A stretch of DNA of 64,000 nucleotides, taken from Rhododendron vialii (taxonomy: Eukaryota; Streptophyta; Magnoliopsida; Ericales; Ericaceae). Made by a program: the position numbers and the translations under genes. Shown piece after piece: positions 1-11,779 of the stretch (the stretch's first letter is position 1; every line of letters begins with the position of its first letter). Below the pieces are notes generated by a model. It was not told the DNA's origin. It searched no databases and saw only the letters and a program-made list of their open reading frames with translations. The stretch lies in contig NC_080563.1 in the NCBI RefSeq assembly GCF_030253575.1, forward strand, positions 32,473,001-32,537,000, in the 5' to 3' direction.

Positions 1-261
1 ATTGGATGCTGCAAATGCCATAGACCCCGTCATGTCAAATACTTTTCCCTCCGTCTCACTTTATTATGCATGTTTTCTTTTTGACACCTCACAAAAAGTT
101 AAAAATTGTCTTTATCTCACCATTTATAATGTTTTTTATGATTTCGAAAACTTTGTTTAAAAAATTAATTAAAATCTATCGATCAAGATCCATATTATAT
201 ATATTAAATATTATAAATTAACAAATATAGACAAATTTTTGAGACGTCTCAAAAAAGAAAC

Positions 262-465
262 ATGCACAACAAAGTGGAACGCGGGAGTACCAATCATCAA
301 CTTCATAGTCTCATCACTATTTGCAGATCCCACATTCAAGAGCTAGGGAATCCTCCTCTTAGGTATGTCATGCGTGAGTGCAAAAAGTGTGCCGACCAAC
401 TAGCCCAAGATGCGAGATGTCATTGTGTTCCTTTTTTAACTTATCTTTCAAATCTATTTGTATAA
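262..465 (+). pseudogene. RNase H-like domain remnant (retroelement type)
   Basis: The reading frame resembles the C-terminal end of the RNase H-like domain carried by plant non-LTR retrotransposons and their derivatives. A leucine-rich start is followed by PPLRYVMREC and then KCADQLAQDA, matching the family pattern of a basic strand, then RE.N.CAD.LA. The normal family residue after RE is usually A/G-N, but here it is CK. There is no upstream reverse transcriptase frame in the window, and the ATG lies in AT-rich sequence without a promoter-like signal. It is best read as a short relic. It could also be the last exon of a gene that starts outside the window. Confidence 0.45.
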
Positions 466-1010
466 AACTAGCGTCTTGTTCATTCGATGCACGATTTTAT
501 GCAAAAATAAAAGCATATACTAGTATTTTTTATATTATCGATTGAACTTAGTTTTTTTTTTTTAAACAAAATAAAGTATATGCTATACCTTTTTGTAAAA
601 AGTGTAGAATAATAAATAAAACAATGAAAAATTCAAAAAAATACCACATAGAAGAGAGAGTTAAGCAAATTAAAAATTCTTTTTTTCCTTTTTTTAATTC
701 ACCAAAAAAATCTTCTTTTATTTTAAATAATTACATTCTTTTAGTTTATAGTATAAATAAATATAAATATGGTAATATAGATTCCAAATGCTGGAAGACC
801 CAACGGGTGTTATTCATCCCCAATTGTTTTTCATTTTCACCAAAAAAAAAAAACTAAAACAAAATAAATGTAACGTACCGGAGTCAAACATGCGCGTCAA
901 GCGCCTATACAGTCACGCTAACACAGAAAAACCAGATACCGGCTGAGAGAAAAAGAGACGCACAGAGAAATCATAATTGCCGGCTACAGACACAGAATTG
1001 CGGGCCGGCT
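466..1010. other. AT-rich upstream region of the synergin-like gene
   Basis: This stretch is very AT-rich with A and T runs and no credible ORF. The last 100 bases become GC-richer and lead into the ATG at 1,011, so the promoter and 5' UTR of the following gene should lie here. No convincing TATA box was found. Confidence 0.4.
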
Positions 1011-4000
1011 ATGGTGGATTCCAAAGCAGAGGAGGACGACGATGAGGGCTTCGGCGACTTCACCTTCGCCTCTTCCGATCAGATCAACGGCCGGAAACCC
1101 ATCATATCCAACGGCGACGACGACTGGGGCGATTTCGTCGAATCCCCGCTCCGATCGGCGCCCCTCACCGGGGTTTTCAACGCCCAGTCTAATAAACCCT
1201 CGGACCCATCTGGGTGTTTCCCAGATCAGTCCCGATCGACGACCGAGTCTGCGCCGGGTCGCGCCGAGTCGCATTGGGTGAATTCCAGAGGAGCTCTGCC
1301 GCTTTCGTTATTCGGCGACGCGGAGCAGGAGGAAACGGATGCGGTCGGTCCTCCGTTTGAGGACTCTGCTGTTGATATGAAGTATGGAACCAATATGGGG
1401 AGAGCTTCTGATTTGTACAGTCAGGTTGAGCCGGTCAAGGCTGAGAACGGGTTTAATTTGGATTCGAACGGGTCTGATTCGAGTGCGATTGAGAAAGATT
1501 CAATCTTGAATTCACTTGGGATGGATTCGATTTTGAATTTATTTGCTGGAAGCAATGACATTCAGAGTCCACAGATCAATACTGTAAGTGGGGTTAGCCA
1601 GAATATGGGTTTATTTTCTGGAAGTAATAATCTTCAGAGCCCACAGATTAGTTCTGTAAGTGGGGTTAGTCTGGATATGGATTTGTTTTCTGTAGGTAAT
1701 AATCTGATGAGTCAGCAGATTAAGGCTGTAAGTGGGTTAAGTTCGGATTCGAATGGGGCAGATCCGAATGTGATTGAGAAAGACTCAATCTTGAATACAG
1801 CAAGTTCTCCTGGGATGAATTCGATTTTGGATTTATTTGCTGGAAACAATGTGATTCAGAGTCCACAGATTGATACTGTTAGTGGGGTTAGTCAGAATAT
1901 GGATTTGTTTTCTGGAAGTAATAATCTTCAGGGTGAGCAGATTAAGGCTGTAAATGAGTTGAACGCGCATTCGGATTGGTTTGGTGGACAGCAGATCAAG
2001 GTGGTCAGTGGGTTCAACTCCTATTCAAGTGGAATGAATTTGAATGAGGATTTATTTTCTGGCAGCATTGGTTTTGATGCGATTTCGAATGATTATAGTC
2101 AGGATCAGCTGAATAACTTTGAAACCTCTAACGGGTTGGGTTCGAATTTGAGTGCATCTTCACCAATTACTATGGGTATGGATTCGTACTTGGATCCTAT
2201 AGTTGGAAGTGAAGAATTTGATAGTGATTATGAAGGATGGGAATTTAAGGATGCATACTCAGAAACCAAGGCTGGAGTTGGGAGTGATAAGGTAAATGTT
2301 GTGCTAGGGGTACCTCTTTTAAGCTTGTTCTTTCACAGTACTGTTCTTTGATATTCGTTTTAGTAATCTGATGTCGGGAATTCAGTTCAATCTCAATCTA
2401 TGAATGAACTATGATGCAGGTCGCTATTGTTTAAGTCGTTAGATATGATAATGCTGTTTCTGTTACCTTTTGTTTTTGGTTTTATGATAGGAATTATGTG
2501 ATTAACATGCCTATGAACTGGTCTATGGCTCAAATTTGCTATGGCGATACTCAGTCACCCTTGATTATAATGTTAGTCGATCATAATTATGTATACGCCA
2601 TTTGTTTCATCAAACGTATATTTTTTCTAATTTGAAGGTCGGCAGGAAAGATGAAGGACGTTTTGGGGTAACAGGGTTGTCATTTGAGTTTGGCAATGGT
2701 TTTCATGGATCTGATTTATTTTCGTCATCAAATGGGTTCTCTGTTCAACCCAGGGAAGTGGACATCAGTTTTGATTTCAAGCCACTGACAGTTGCTCAAA
2801 ATGGTTTTAACTCCGATTCATTATTTAGAAGTGAGCAGAATGGTACTCCAAATGGGTTGAATTCTGATCGTGGTGTTGGGATTGTTGAATCTGATGAAAG
2901 CTTTGGGGATTTTGAAGGTGCATTTACTGAAAATGGATTGAATCAAGAGGTCAGTTGCTTATTTTTGGGCCCTTCATTTAGGACTATGATGTAAGAATTT
3001 GAAGTTTAATCAATGCTTGAACTATAATGCAGGTCTCTGATGTTAAGTGCTTAGTTACGATAATGCTGTTTACGTTACCTTTTGTTGATGGTTTTCCAAT
3101 AGGAAATTAAACCTTCTTTGGTGAATTACGTGTTTAACATGCCTATGAACTGGTCTAAGCCTCAAATTTGGCAATACTTGTTTCTTGACCCTTGATTGTT
3201 TTGCTGTTAATTAATCGTAATTACGTAATACACCACCATTTGCTTAATCAAATGTAGCATTTTCCTAATTTGAAGGTCGGCAGGAAGGATGAAGGAAATT
3301 TTGGGGTAACAGGGTCGTCATTTGAGTTTGGTGATGGTTCAAAAGGATCTGATTTATTTTCGTTATCAAATGGGTTTTCTGTTCAACCCAGGGAAGTGGA
3401 CATCAGTGTTAATTTCAAGCAACTGACAGTTGCTCAAAATGGTTTTAGCTCTGATTCACTATTTGAAAGTGAGAAGAATGGCACTGAAAATGGTTTGAAT
3501 TCTGATTGTGGTGTTGGGATTGTTGAATCTGATGAAAGCTTTGGGGATTTTGAAGGTGCATTTACTGATACTGGATTGAATCAAGAGGTCAGTTGCTTGT
3601 TTTTGGGCCCTTCATTTTCCTTATGTTGGGTCAACCGTCTGTTTTGTCTTCTTTGTTCCGCTTACCTCATCTTTATTTTCCTTGTTAATGACTCCGGTTC
3701 TTTAGCACTAATTCATTCACTTTGAGCAGGATGAAAACATCATGATGCTGTGTGTCTTGTACTTTGGCAGAACTTTTTCCAGTTTCATAGCTTATAGACA
3801 CTGTTCAGTTTCATCATCTTTGGTTGTAGTTCAGATTGTCTGAGATTGTTTTTCCAGTGGAAGAGTTTCACAGAAGTGTGCTTATTTAAAATCATGCATA
3901 AAAGGTGTTGTTTATGTGTCAGACAAACCCACTTCCATTAGATTCCATCTCAACCTATGAATGATGGGTACGTCATGAACATGTAGGAGCTGTACCGAAT

Positions 4001-7000
4001 TGCCATTGGATTCTAGAACTTTGCGGTACATCTACATGCCTACGGTACTCGGAATGCGTACGCATTTTCCCCCTAAGTTTTGGTAGCCCAAAGGTACCTA
4101 GCATCAACAATGATGACTGATGAGTGCTTTTGCATTCACTTTTCAATGATGACATGCTGGAGCAATTAAGCTTTACTATCTTGGTTCTTTATTTTTAGTC
4201 CGCAGTATCAAATGTACCAGAACCCTTCCTTAACTCGGGCTTGCTTCATAGATCCAAACGTATATCGTTTATGAATCCAAATGTGTTAATCTTATTATTC
4301 TACTTTTTTATAACTGGACACACCGTGAACAGTTGGAGGAAATACGTGCCCATCGCTTATATGTCATATACATCAAGCATACATAGTTCTCAGCTTGAGA
4401 AAATAACATTGGAGGCAACATATAATGACAAACATAATGTGGATGTCAACCTATTGTTTGCACTAGTATAGGTGTTTTATTTCCTTAATCCCGAAGTGTA
4501 GAATTTCCTATATTTTTGGGATCAGAAATTTTCAAAATTGATATTAGGACTTTCTGTTCACCCTTTCTTTTACAAATTGTACCTGTAACCCAAAAAAGAA
4601 CGAGTTTTTATTAGATTCATGCACTTAAGAAATTTTCATGTTTAAAGATTTTTGTTTGTGTCAGCAACCTGCTATTTTTTTTTTTTTTGAAAAGAAAAGA
4701 AGTGCTGTTTTGGGGTGTCCCTTGACGTGATAGACATTTTGTCTGCCAAGAGTCCTTGTTTCCTTGTCCTTTTTAGCCAATGTTTAGCACTTTTGAAGTT
4801 CTTAAAAAGTTGGACTCTTAAACTCAAAGACAACTTTAACAAAATAGTAATCCATGCATACCTGGCCTGAAAGAAACAAATAGGAATGAACTAAAACATG
4901 ATGTGGAGTATTCAAGGTCTCAAATGAGTACACTGGTGTGAAATAAGATTTGTAGGATTGAAGGTCCCAGTTAGTACAATGACACAACCGCAATATTTAA
5001 TCATCAATAAGACCTTTGCGATCGAAGTTTCCTGGAGCTTCCAGTGAACTGTGGAAAAGGCATGTGTGGTGGCGACGATTTTGTTTCTTAGGACCAGGAC
5101 TTTGTTGGAATAGTTGTCTACCTGGGAGCTTGAAGCGGTCTCAACTGCTTTTAAGAGGTTGTATTCTTCCTTGGGACAGGTGATGTTGCTACTGTCACTG
5201 GAAACCACTCTTGTCCCCTTTATTTGTACGAAGTCTTTTTTTTTTCCTTTATATGGCTTCTTAAGAGTTCATTTTCATCAATGAGAGTTTTAGAGTTCTT
5301 ATGCTCCTTATGGTGAGTTCTTATGCTGATCGAAGTTTCCTGGAGCTTTCAGAGAACTGTGCAAAAGGCATGTGTGATGGTGGATGACGATTTTATTTCT
5401 TAGGACCAGAACATTGTTGGAATAGTTGTCTTTCAGAGACACCTGGGAGCTTGCAGTGGTCTCAACTACTTTTAAGAGGATGTATTCTTCCATGGGACAG
5501 CTGATGTTGCTACAGTCACTGGAAACCGCTCTTGTCCCCTCCCTTTTTTTTTTTTCTTATGGCTTCTTAAGAGTTCATTTTCATCAATAAGAGTTTTAGA
5601 GTTCTTATGCTCCTTATGGTGAGTTCTTATGCTCGATAAGGATTGTCTTTAATGCCCCGATCTCTCTGGGAAATGTGGATCACTTTTGCATATGCTGGAT
5701 AATACAGTGGAGAGAATTTTTTCTTCTCCCTCTCTTCTGCTTTTCCTTCATACTGGCAACAGATGTTTGTTCATGGTGGATCACTGATGCAACTTATGAT
5801 TCTTTTTCGCGCATGAGGAATAAATGTATCATGTTTAGCCCCATTTTGCTTAACATCGAGCATTTTCTTCCTCTCTGTTATGAGTGTTTCGGGTTTTCAT
5901 ACATACCAGAGATGGACCCAGGGTTACCATAAATCGCTCCCCCCCTAGCGATTTGCAATCTGGATCGTTCATTCGCAATTGCAGATCGCACGCAATCCGG
6001 AACGGCTATTCTGGCGATCCAACAACGGAGAAGAAAAGGTGAAAAGAAGTGCTATAATGTTCAGATACTTGCTGTTGTCCGCAGTCAACAAAACCGATGA
6101 TGTCTTCTCGTGTAGTGTGCTCGTCGTCGTCGATGAATCTTCTCTGCGTTTTTTCTTTCTATTTTCATGGCGGTTGTTCTCGACTTGAGGAAGACGACGA
6201 CACTGTGTAAAGTATAAAGTTAAAAACCCTATTGAAGGATTCTTTATCCTCTGGGCTCAACTTGTCACTTAATTTTTGTTCCACCAATAATGTGACACCT
6301 GTTTTTAGAGTACTTCTTGGACCGTTAAATTTGTCTTTTTCTGCTTAGGTGTGCCACACCTGATTCTACCCTTTACTCCTACCTCTTGATATGCACTATA
6401 GCTGGAATCCTGTGAACACAATGAAAAAAGGAAAAGCCTTATGATAAATAACAAAAGGGAAAGCCTTATCTATTTAGGACTTCAAATTCAGGACTCAATT
6501 AGTAGTTTATGAGCTACTTTTGTTTTATTTTCTAGGAATCAGTTTGTTTCCAATTTGTTTTATTTCAGCATTATCTAAAATATTTTAAGACTATTCTATT
6601 ATCAATTCATTGGACCTCGTTCTTTATTTATGTCACATAACCAACTCATGATGTGTTTGGTAAGAAAAAAGAAAAAAGAAAAAAGGAAGAAACCTACATA
6701 TACACAAGGTCATAAGTAATCTTGTTAAGATCCAAATTCCGCGTTCCAACCAAACGTATTCCGTTCCATATTTATGTCTGAAGAAGCCTACCCCTACCGT
6801 ACTCCATTCCGGTAGGGGTAGCGTACCGTGTTCCCGTTCCCGTTCTTCATACTGCAGCAATTTGCAATCCAGGTAGCATTGGATGAACCCACATAATGTG
6901 TAGTTGTTTATGTCAAGTCGTTTAAGTTTCATAATCATTTGGAAACTGGCTACCCGTGTCTCCTCTAATGTGGTGTTTTTTGAATAAGCAATGTATACAA

Positions 7001-10000
7001 ATGCTAGGCACTTGTCCCCTTGGAAATCCTTATTTCTCCCTATAGTAGATCCTTTTTTTTGGTTTTCTAGATTATCATAGTTTGGTTGTTTAATTTTAAG
7101 GTGGTATATGTACTTATATTTTGCAATTGGATATTAATGGCAATAGGCTGTAGCCAATTATTGTTCCTTTAATAGATTTCGTTTATTTTTACTTAAAAAA
7201 GGTTGGATAGATCTTTGTAGTTTGTCCTATGTACCACTGGCACATTTTGAGAACGAATTGCCGTAGTGGAAATGGCTTATGGCTTCTACATAAATGATAA
7301 GCGTGCCACATGTCCCTTTCGTTCAGAGAATATTGAACTTTTGCCCTTGCCTAGTAAAGCCAAGCATGGTAAGGAAAGGAAATGATTCGAGGGGAAAAAC
7401 TATGGGAAGGAAAAAGTACCAATATTGGTATACATTTTCATGTTATTTCGTACATGTTATTGTTTAGGTTCGTCTAGCTTATTCTATATCTCACAGTGTC
7501 CCTAAGTAACATCCAATTCCATAGATGTATCTTATGTGGCATGTTTGTAAGAACATTACCCAATGCTTGCTCCTGTTAATCAGCGATGTTGGGAAGGGAC
7601 GATTGATGATAGGCCTGAATGATGGCTTATAGATAAATATTGCCTATGTATGTCATGCTATGATGCTACTAAAGGATTTGTTATGTACTCAGGTGGGCTA
7701 TTTTTTCATACTTATTTTAGTAGGCTATTTTCTCTCTGACGCTACGTGGTATTTCTCATACAAAAGTTCATCTTATTAACGAAGTTATATTTCTTCAAAC
7801 TAAGTGATTTTGTGGATTTTGACTCTTTTATTCTTTGATTTTCGCTTATTTAACACCTTTGCGGTTTTTTGTCTAACCTCCAGAGAAATGAGACCGTGTC
7901 TGATAATCATAAAGGGGCCCTGCCACTGTCCATTTTTGGTGATGAAGAGCTGACTGATGATTCCCCAAAGATTCAAGATGCCTTTACATTCAAGCCCTCG
8001 TACCCAAGAAATGGCATTAATAGTCAGGGGTCCAATATCTCTATCAATGATCTCATATCAAACTTATATTGTCAAGCTGAGCAGATCCCTCCGGTTGACG
8101 ATACAGGAAAACATACTGGAAATGGGTTGGACTCGTCGAATGAAGTGATGGATCTTAGCCTAGTGAATAGTGATGATGATTTTGAGGATTCTTCATGGGA
8201 TTTTAAAGATGCATCAATCCAGACTAGCACCATTGATCAAACATCTCTTCGGGCTCAAGGAGATACATGTGACAATTTTACTACCAACTCACAGTTGATT
8301 AATTTCAGGGACTTTTACTGCAAATTGAAGGATGAGTTATCCGCTGTTTATAGAGGGCATCTCAACAATTTAATGGTTGGTATATTAGCTAAAACCTTTA
8401 TCTGAATCTGGTTGCATAACTTGCATTTGATATTAAATTTTTGAATCTTCCATTTTGCTAGAGAGATAAGCACGCTGCTGGTCTTTCTGGTGACGATGCA
8501 AAAGTGGCAGCTATTGACAAGGAAATCAAGGTTGGTAACTTGTCCTAATAGTGTTCCTATACAAGTGCTATTTTTTTCCACACTTTCAACATATGGTATA
8601 AGCTATTCTGATTTGATACTTTGGTTGTTTGGAAAAAGCAATATTTTATTTGCATACTTGTCTGATTATTAAAATCTAGAAAAGGATTTCACTAGCACTC
8701 TTTTGTTGGACAATACTGGACTGAAGTCACTGAACAGTGATGATATCCTCTTCCATACCCTTTCTCATCTCATGTTCGGAGTTTCCTCCTTACTCACACC
8801 CATGGTTATAAGTAACGGCTTCATGTTTGGGCCTTGGGGTCTGTTTTGTCTACGATGTAGAATTGCAGTGATACAGGAAATCACAAGTGTAGCGGCCGAT
8901 ACAGTCTGGTATTGCGTAACCGTTTGTAACAGCCGATATTCAACGCTCTACTTACCTTTACATCAAATTAGGGAAAATAGGTTTTCTCCTCCTGTTCTTC
9001 CTTTCCTAGACCCACCACGTTCTTATACAGTATGTCTTTGAATCTTCGCAAGGTTGTTCATTCCTACTCTTCACGTGAAAAAAAAACTTCGGGCTCTGTG
9101 CTCCAAATGGTATTTGCATCAATGTAGCTATACATATTGGCATTTGCTTTTTTTGGTGAATGAATTGTCTACCCTAGTACCATTTCTAGTTTGTTAGATA
9201 GTAAGAGTCTCTGTCCCTAGGAGATATGAATGTATTGCCTTCTAACGCGACTATGAATTCAATCTTACTTAACAAAACTTCTTGTAAGAGTTTGATAGTT
9301 GTTAAAAACCTCTAAAAACATTCAATTTTTAGAATGTTGGCTTCTAGTTTCTTATATTGTTATTTCTAGATGCTCATCTGGTTTATTCATTTTTTCCCTT
9401 AGCCTTTTTGGTTTAGGTGATATTGGTTAATACATCCATATACTGTTTCATCCGTTTTTACTTCACGCTTCTGTAATTGTCTCTTATAGGAGGCTTGTAA
9501 GGAACTTCACGAAGGGAATATATACTCCAAAGAATGTTCAGAGGATGAACTGCCAAGAGATGTTTCCCTGAAGGAATTTATTGAAGTCTCCAAGCTGAAG
9601 TTCCAAGTACTGGAATCAGAGTTTGGTTTATCAGGAAGATTGCATCTAGTATGTATCATTTTCTAAATCTTTTAGTGGATTTTGGAGCATAAATTTCTTA
9701 TTCTTCTGATACATGCTTCCGTAATTAAGTGTTTTTTTTTTTTTATATATAACTTTGCACCAATTTTTCAGCAGACACTCAAAGTATGAAGAATTCATAT
9801 AGTTATAAGTTATTATTTTTTCCTTTTGAAAGATGGGAACTATGTGATTGGCATGCATATCATTCATGCTTCAGCAGTTGTTGGAATAAAAGAATGAAAG
9901 CTTTAGGATCATCCTATTCATTAATCACGCAATTTATTTGTTTCTCTTCTGCCAATGCATGATTAAAGGGAATTTAAAAATGGGTTGAAAAGGGAAGACA

Positions 10001-11779
10001 AATCATAACAAATACCAGTATTGTCATCTCTTGAGTTGGGCACATCATTAAATAAAATTTAGAGAGCAAAAGCGGTTATGTAAACAAAAGGGTTTGCGAA
10101 TACATGTGAGTTCTTGGTAGGATTAGGAGTAGGGAGGGTGTGGAACTACGTTATTCTCGTATGTGACTCATCATTAACCAATGGATATGTCCGTCATGTA
10201 ACTTGTTCTTTGTTGTGATAGGCAGAGCAGGATTTGGGATCAGCAGTTGAACTAATGAAACACACAACTTTAATGCTAGATGTTCTCACATTAGGATCAA
10301 CAGAGGATCAAGGCATTTATGTCTACACATGGTCGAAGATGATCTCTGCATGTGCTCAAGAGTTGAAGCATGGCTCCTGGATTTGGAAGCAATTAGTAGA
10401 AAAAAACATTGGAAGCAAGATACTTTCTGAACCTCGAGGTACGGCATCTAGCTATTATTCAGTTACAATTATGGGTTATCTAAACTATTAAATGCCTTAA
10501 CATGTTATAAGTTGCATGAAGATGCTAATTATGTAGCTTAAAAATCACATGAAAGAATTAGATGAGTGTGAAGAACCTTGTTGGAATTATTGATTCATCT
10601 TATTAATTTCTTTATCACAAATTGGGTATTTTACTACGCTTTCTTTGGCCCCCCGTAAACCAAAATTTCTGGTTCATCCCTGATGATTAGGTAGACTGCA
10701 TTCAAATTTGGTATTTTATGTATCCATGGAGTTGCTCATGCCTTCTCCTTTTGTTGTGTAATTCAAGCTTTTAATATGATTTTATGATAACTACAGGCAA
10801 GGGTTTCATTCTTGCCCTAGGAGAGATTTACAGAGTAGTTGCAGTTCTTGGAGCCTCAACCAAACTTTACAAGCCATGGATACTATCAAGCTCTACAGAT
10901 TCTACAAGCATTTACGCTCTTCTAGAAGAGTGTTATACTCTATGGTCAACTTTGGGAATCGAGGAAGCTCTCCAGGAAATATCTGATCCTATTGATTTTG
11001 AATACCACAGTACAGTTGAGGCATTACGGGAGTCGATCAGGTTTATTCACGGTCATGATGAGCTTACACTTGGAAATCGTACTTTGAATCAACAAGTTTC
11101 TGTATGTCGGCTGTCACTTTTAACTTCAGAAGCAGTACCTGGTGAGGAAATTCAAACTCTTGAAGGAAAAACTAGAAACAGGGTGTTTAAAAAAAATTGC
11201 AAAAAATTGCAGATTAGAAGGATTTCCACTGCATAATCTTTTTTTTGGAACATGGGCAATTTCATTCATCAAAGCCGCCCATAAGGCACTTCTAAAGGGA
11301 TTTCATTCCGAAAATTGGTAAGAGCCACGACCACTTGTATCTAGACCCAAACTTCAGCCTCAATCAACATGTACTGCAAAGCAGACCCAAAATGCATTGC
11401 AGAATATGTTGTGGTGAAAAATGTGGACCCGTGCAGATAATAATTATGGTAACGAGTGTTAACACGATAAAATGCTAAAATTTGCTACTATATATATGAA
11501 ACAAACTCACAAATATTTTGCCGTCCTGACAATGTTATCAAATTATGGAGCTTCATGTGACTTGCAAATTGAACTTAGATAGACTACAATTACTTTTAAG
11601 AACCTTCACACATTTTTATTAGGGATCTATCTCATAGTATTTCTTTTGTTTTGCCTGTATCAGATATTAAAATGGTGTTGTGGAATGGGAAGTATTGCTT
11701 TCTCCCGCTAGCGAATTTGTGGGCTAATCTCATAAGTTGTGATCCTCCGGAGTTGCCATATTTGGATGTTGGCTCATGA
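1011..11779 (+). CDS. Synergin-gamma-like vesicle trafficking protein (1,100 aa, nine coding exons)
   Basis: Coding exons: 1011-2291, 2638-2949, 3276-3587, 7884-8375, 8462-8530, 9490-9648, 10222-10438, 10797-11141, 11664-11779. All junctions are GT-AG and keep frame (1,101 codons with stop). The N-terminal two thirds is acidic, Ser/Asn/Gly-rich and probably disordered. It carries adaptor-ear type motifs: FGDF at residues 14-17, DDDWGDF at 36-42, and SFGDF in both duplicated exons (near 515-519 and 619-623). Residues about 780-1,100 form the conserved C-terminal region annotated in plants as synergin gamma C-terminal, ending in a WNGKYCFLPLANLWANL block. In animals gamma-synergin binds the AP-1 gamma-adaptin ear through DFxDF/WGDF-like motifs, so a role in clathrin/AP-1 transport is inferred. 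Exon 1 has internal repeats (SILNLFAG, SGSNNLQ, SGVS). Exons 2 and 3 are tandem duplicates. The ATG is the first in a GC-rich 5' region and has no competing upstream frame. Confidence 0.88.
2380..3000 (+). repeat. Tandem exon duplication, unit 1 (synergin-like exon 2 plus flanking introns)
   Basis: This unit carries the end of intron 1, exon 2 (2638-2949) and the start of intron 2. Both the intron text (for example GCCTATGAACTGGTCTA) and the exon recur about 613-638 bp downstream. Exon 2 and exon 3 are both exactly 312 bp and phase 0 on both sides, so either can be present or skipped without breaking the frame. Confidence 0.9.
3001..3620 (+). repeat. Tandem exon duplication, unit 2 (synergin-like exon 3 plus flanking introns)
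   Basis: Second unit, with exon 3 at 3276-3587. By eye 16 of 104 encoded residues differ from unit 1, about 85% identity. Both splice sites (TTGAAG before VGRKDEG, and GAG/GTCAGT after NQE) are kept. Stretches near 3,930-3,970 recall the start of the unit again and may be a third, exon-less trace. Confidence 0.9.
3588..7883 (+). other. Intron 3 of the synergin-like gene (4.3 kb), with inserted repeats
   Basis: By far the largest intron of the gene. It contains a 0.3 kb tandem duplication (5,020-5,632), a GC-richer block near 5,930-6,190 unlike the rest of the intron, and a strong 12 bp hairpin at 6,788-6,821. No frame conserved with the host gene was found inside. Confidence 0.7.
5020..5632. 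repeat. About 305 bp tandem direct duplication inside intron 3
   Basis: Two adjacent copies, 5,020-5,327 and 5,328-5,632, both starting GATCGAAGTTTCCTGGAGCT and both ending GTGAGTTCTTATGCT. On the minus strand each copy encodes a similar short frame (NYSNKVLVLRNKIV versus NYSNNVLVLRNKIV), so the source may have been a piece of coding sequence captured in reverse orientation. Confidence 0.85.
8531..9489 (+). other. Intron 5 of the synergin-like gene
   Basis: 959 bp intron between KEIK and EACKEL. Apart from a stretch near 8,800-8,960 with somewhat higher GC content, nothing recognisable is present. Confidence 0.6.

Noticed and set aside
984-1274. Minus-strand and alternative plus-frame ORFs over synergin-like exon 1
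   Set aside because: Shadow frames of a GC-rich real exon; the sense frame is continuous with eight further exons.
10784-11236. A separate small gene in the synergin-like region
   Set aside because: It is exon 8 of the same gene; the frame past 11,141 reads into the intron.
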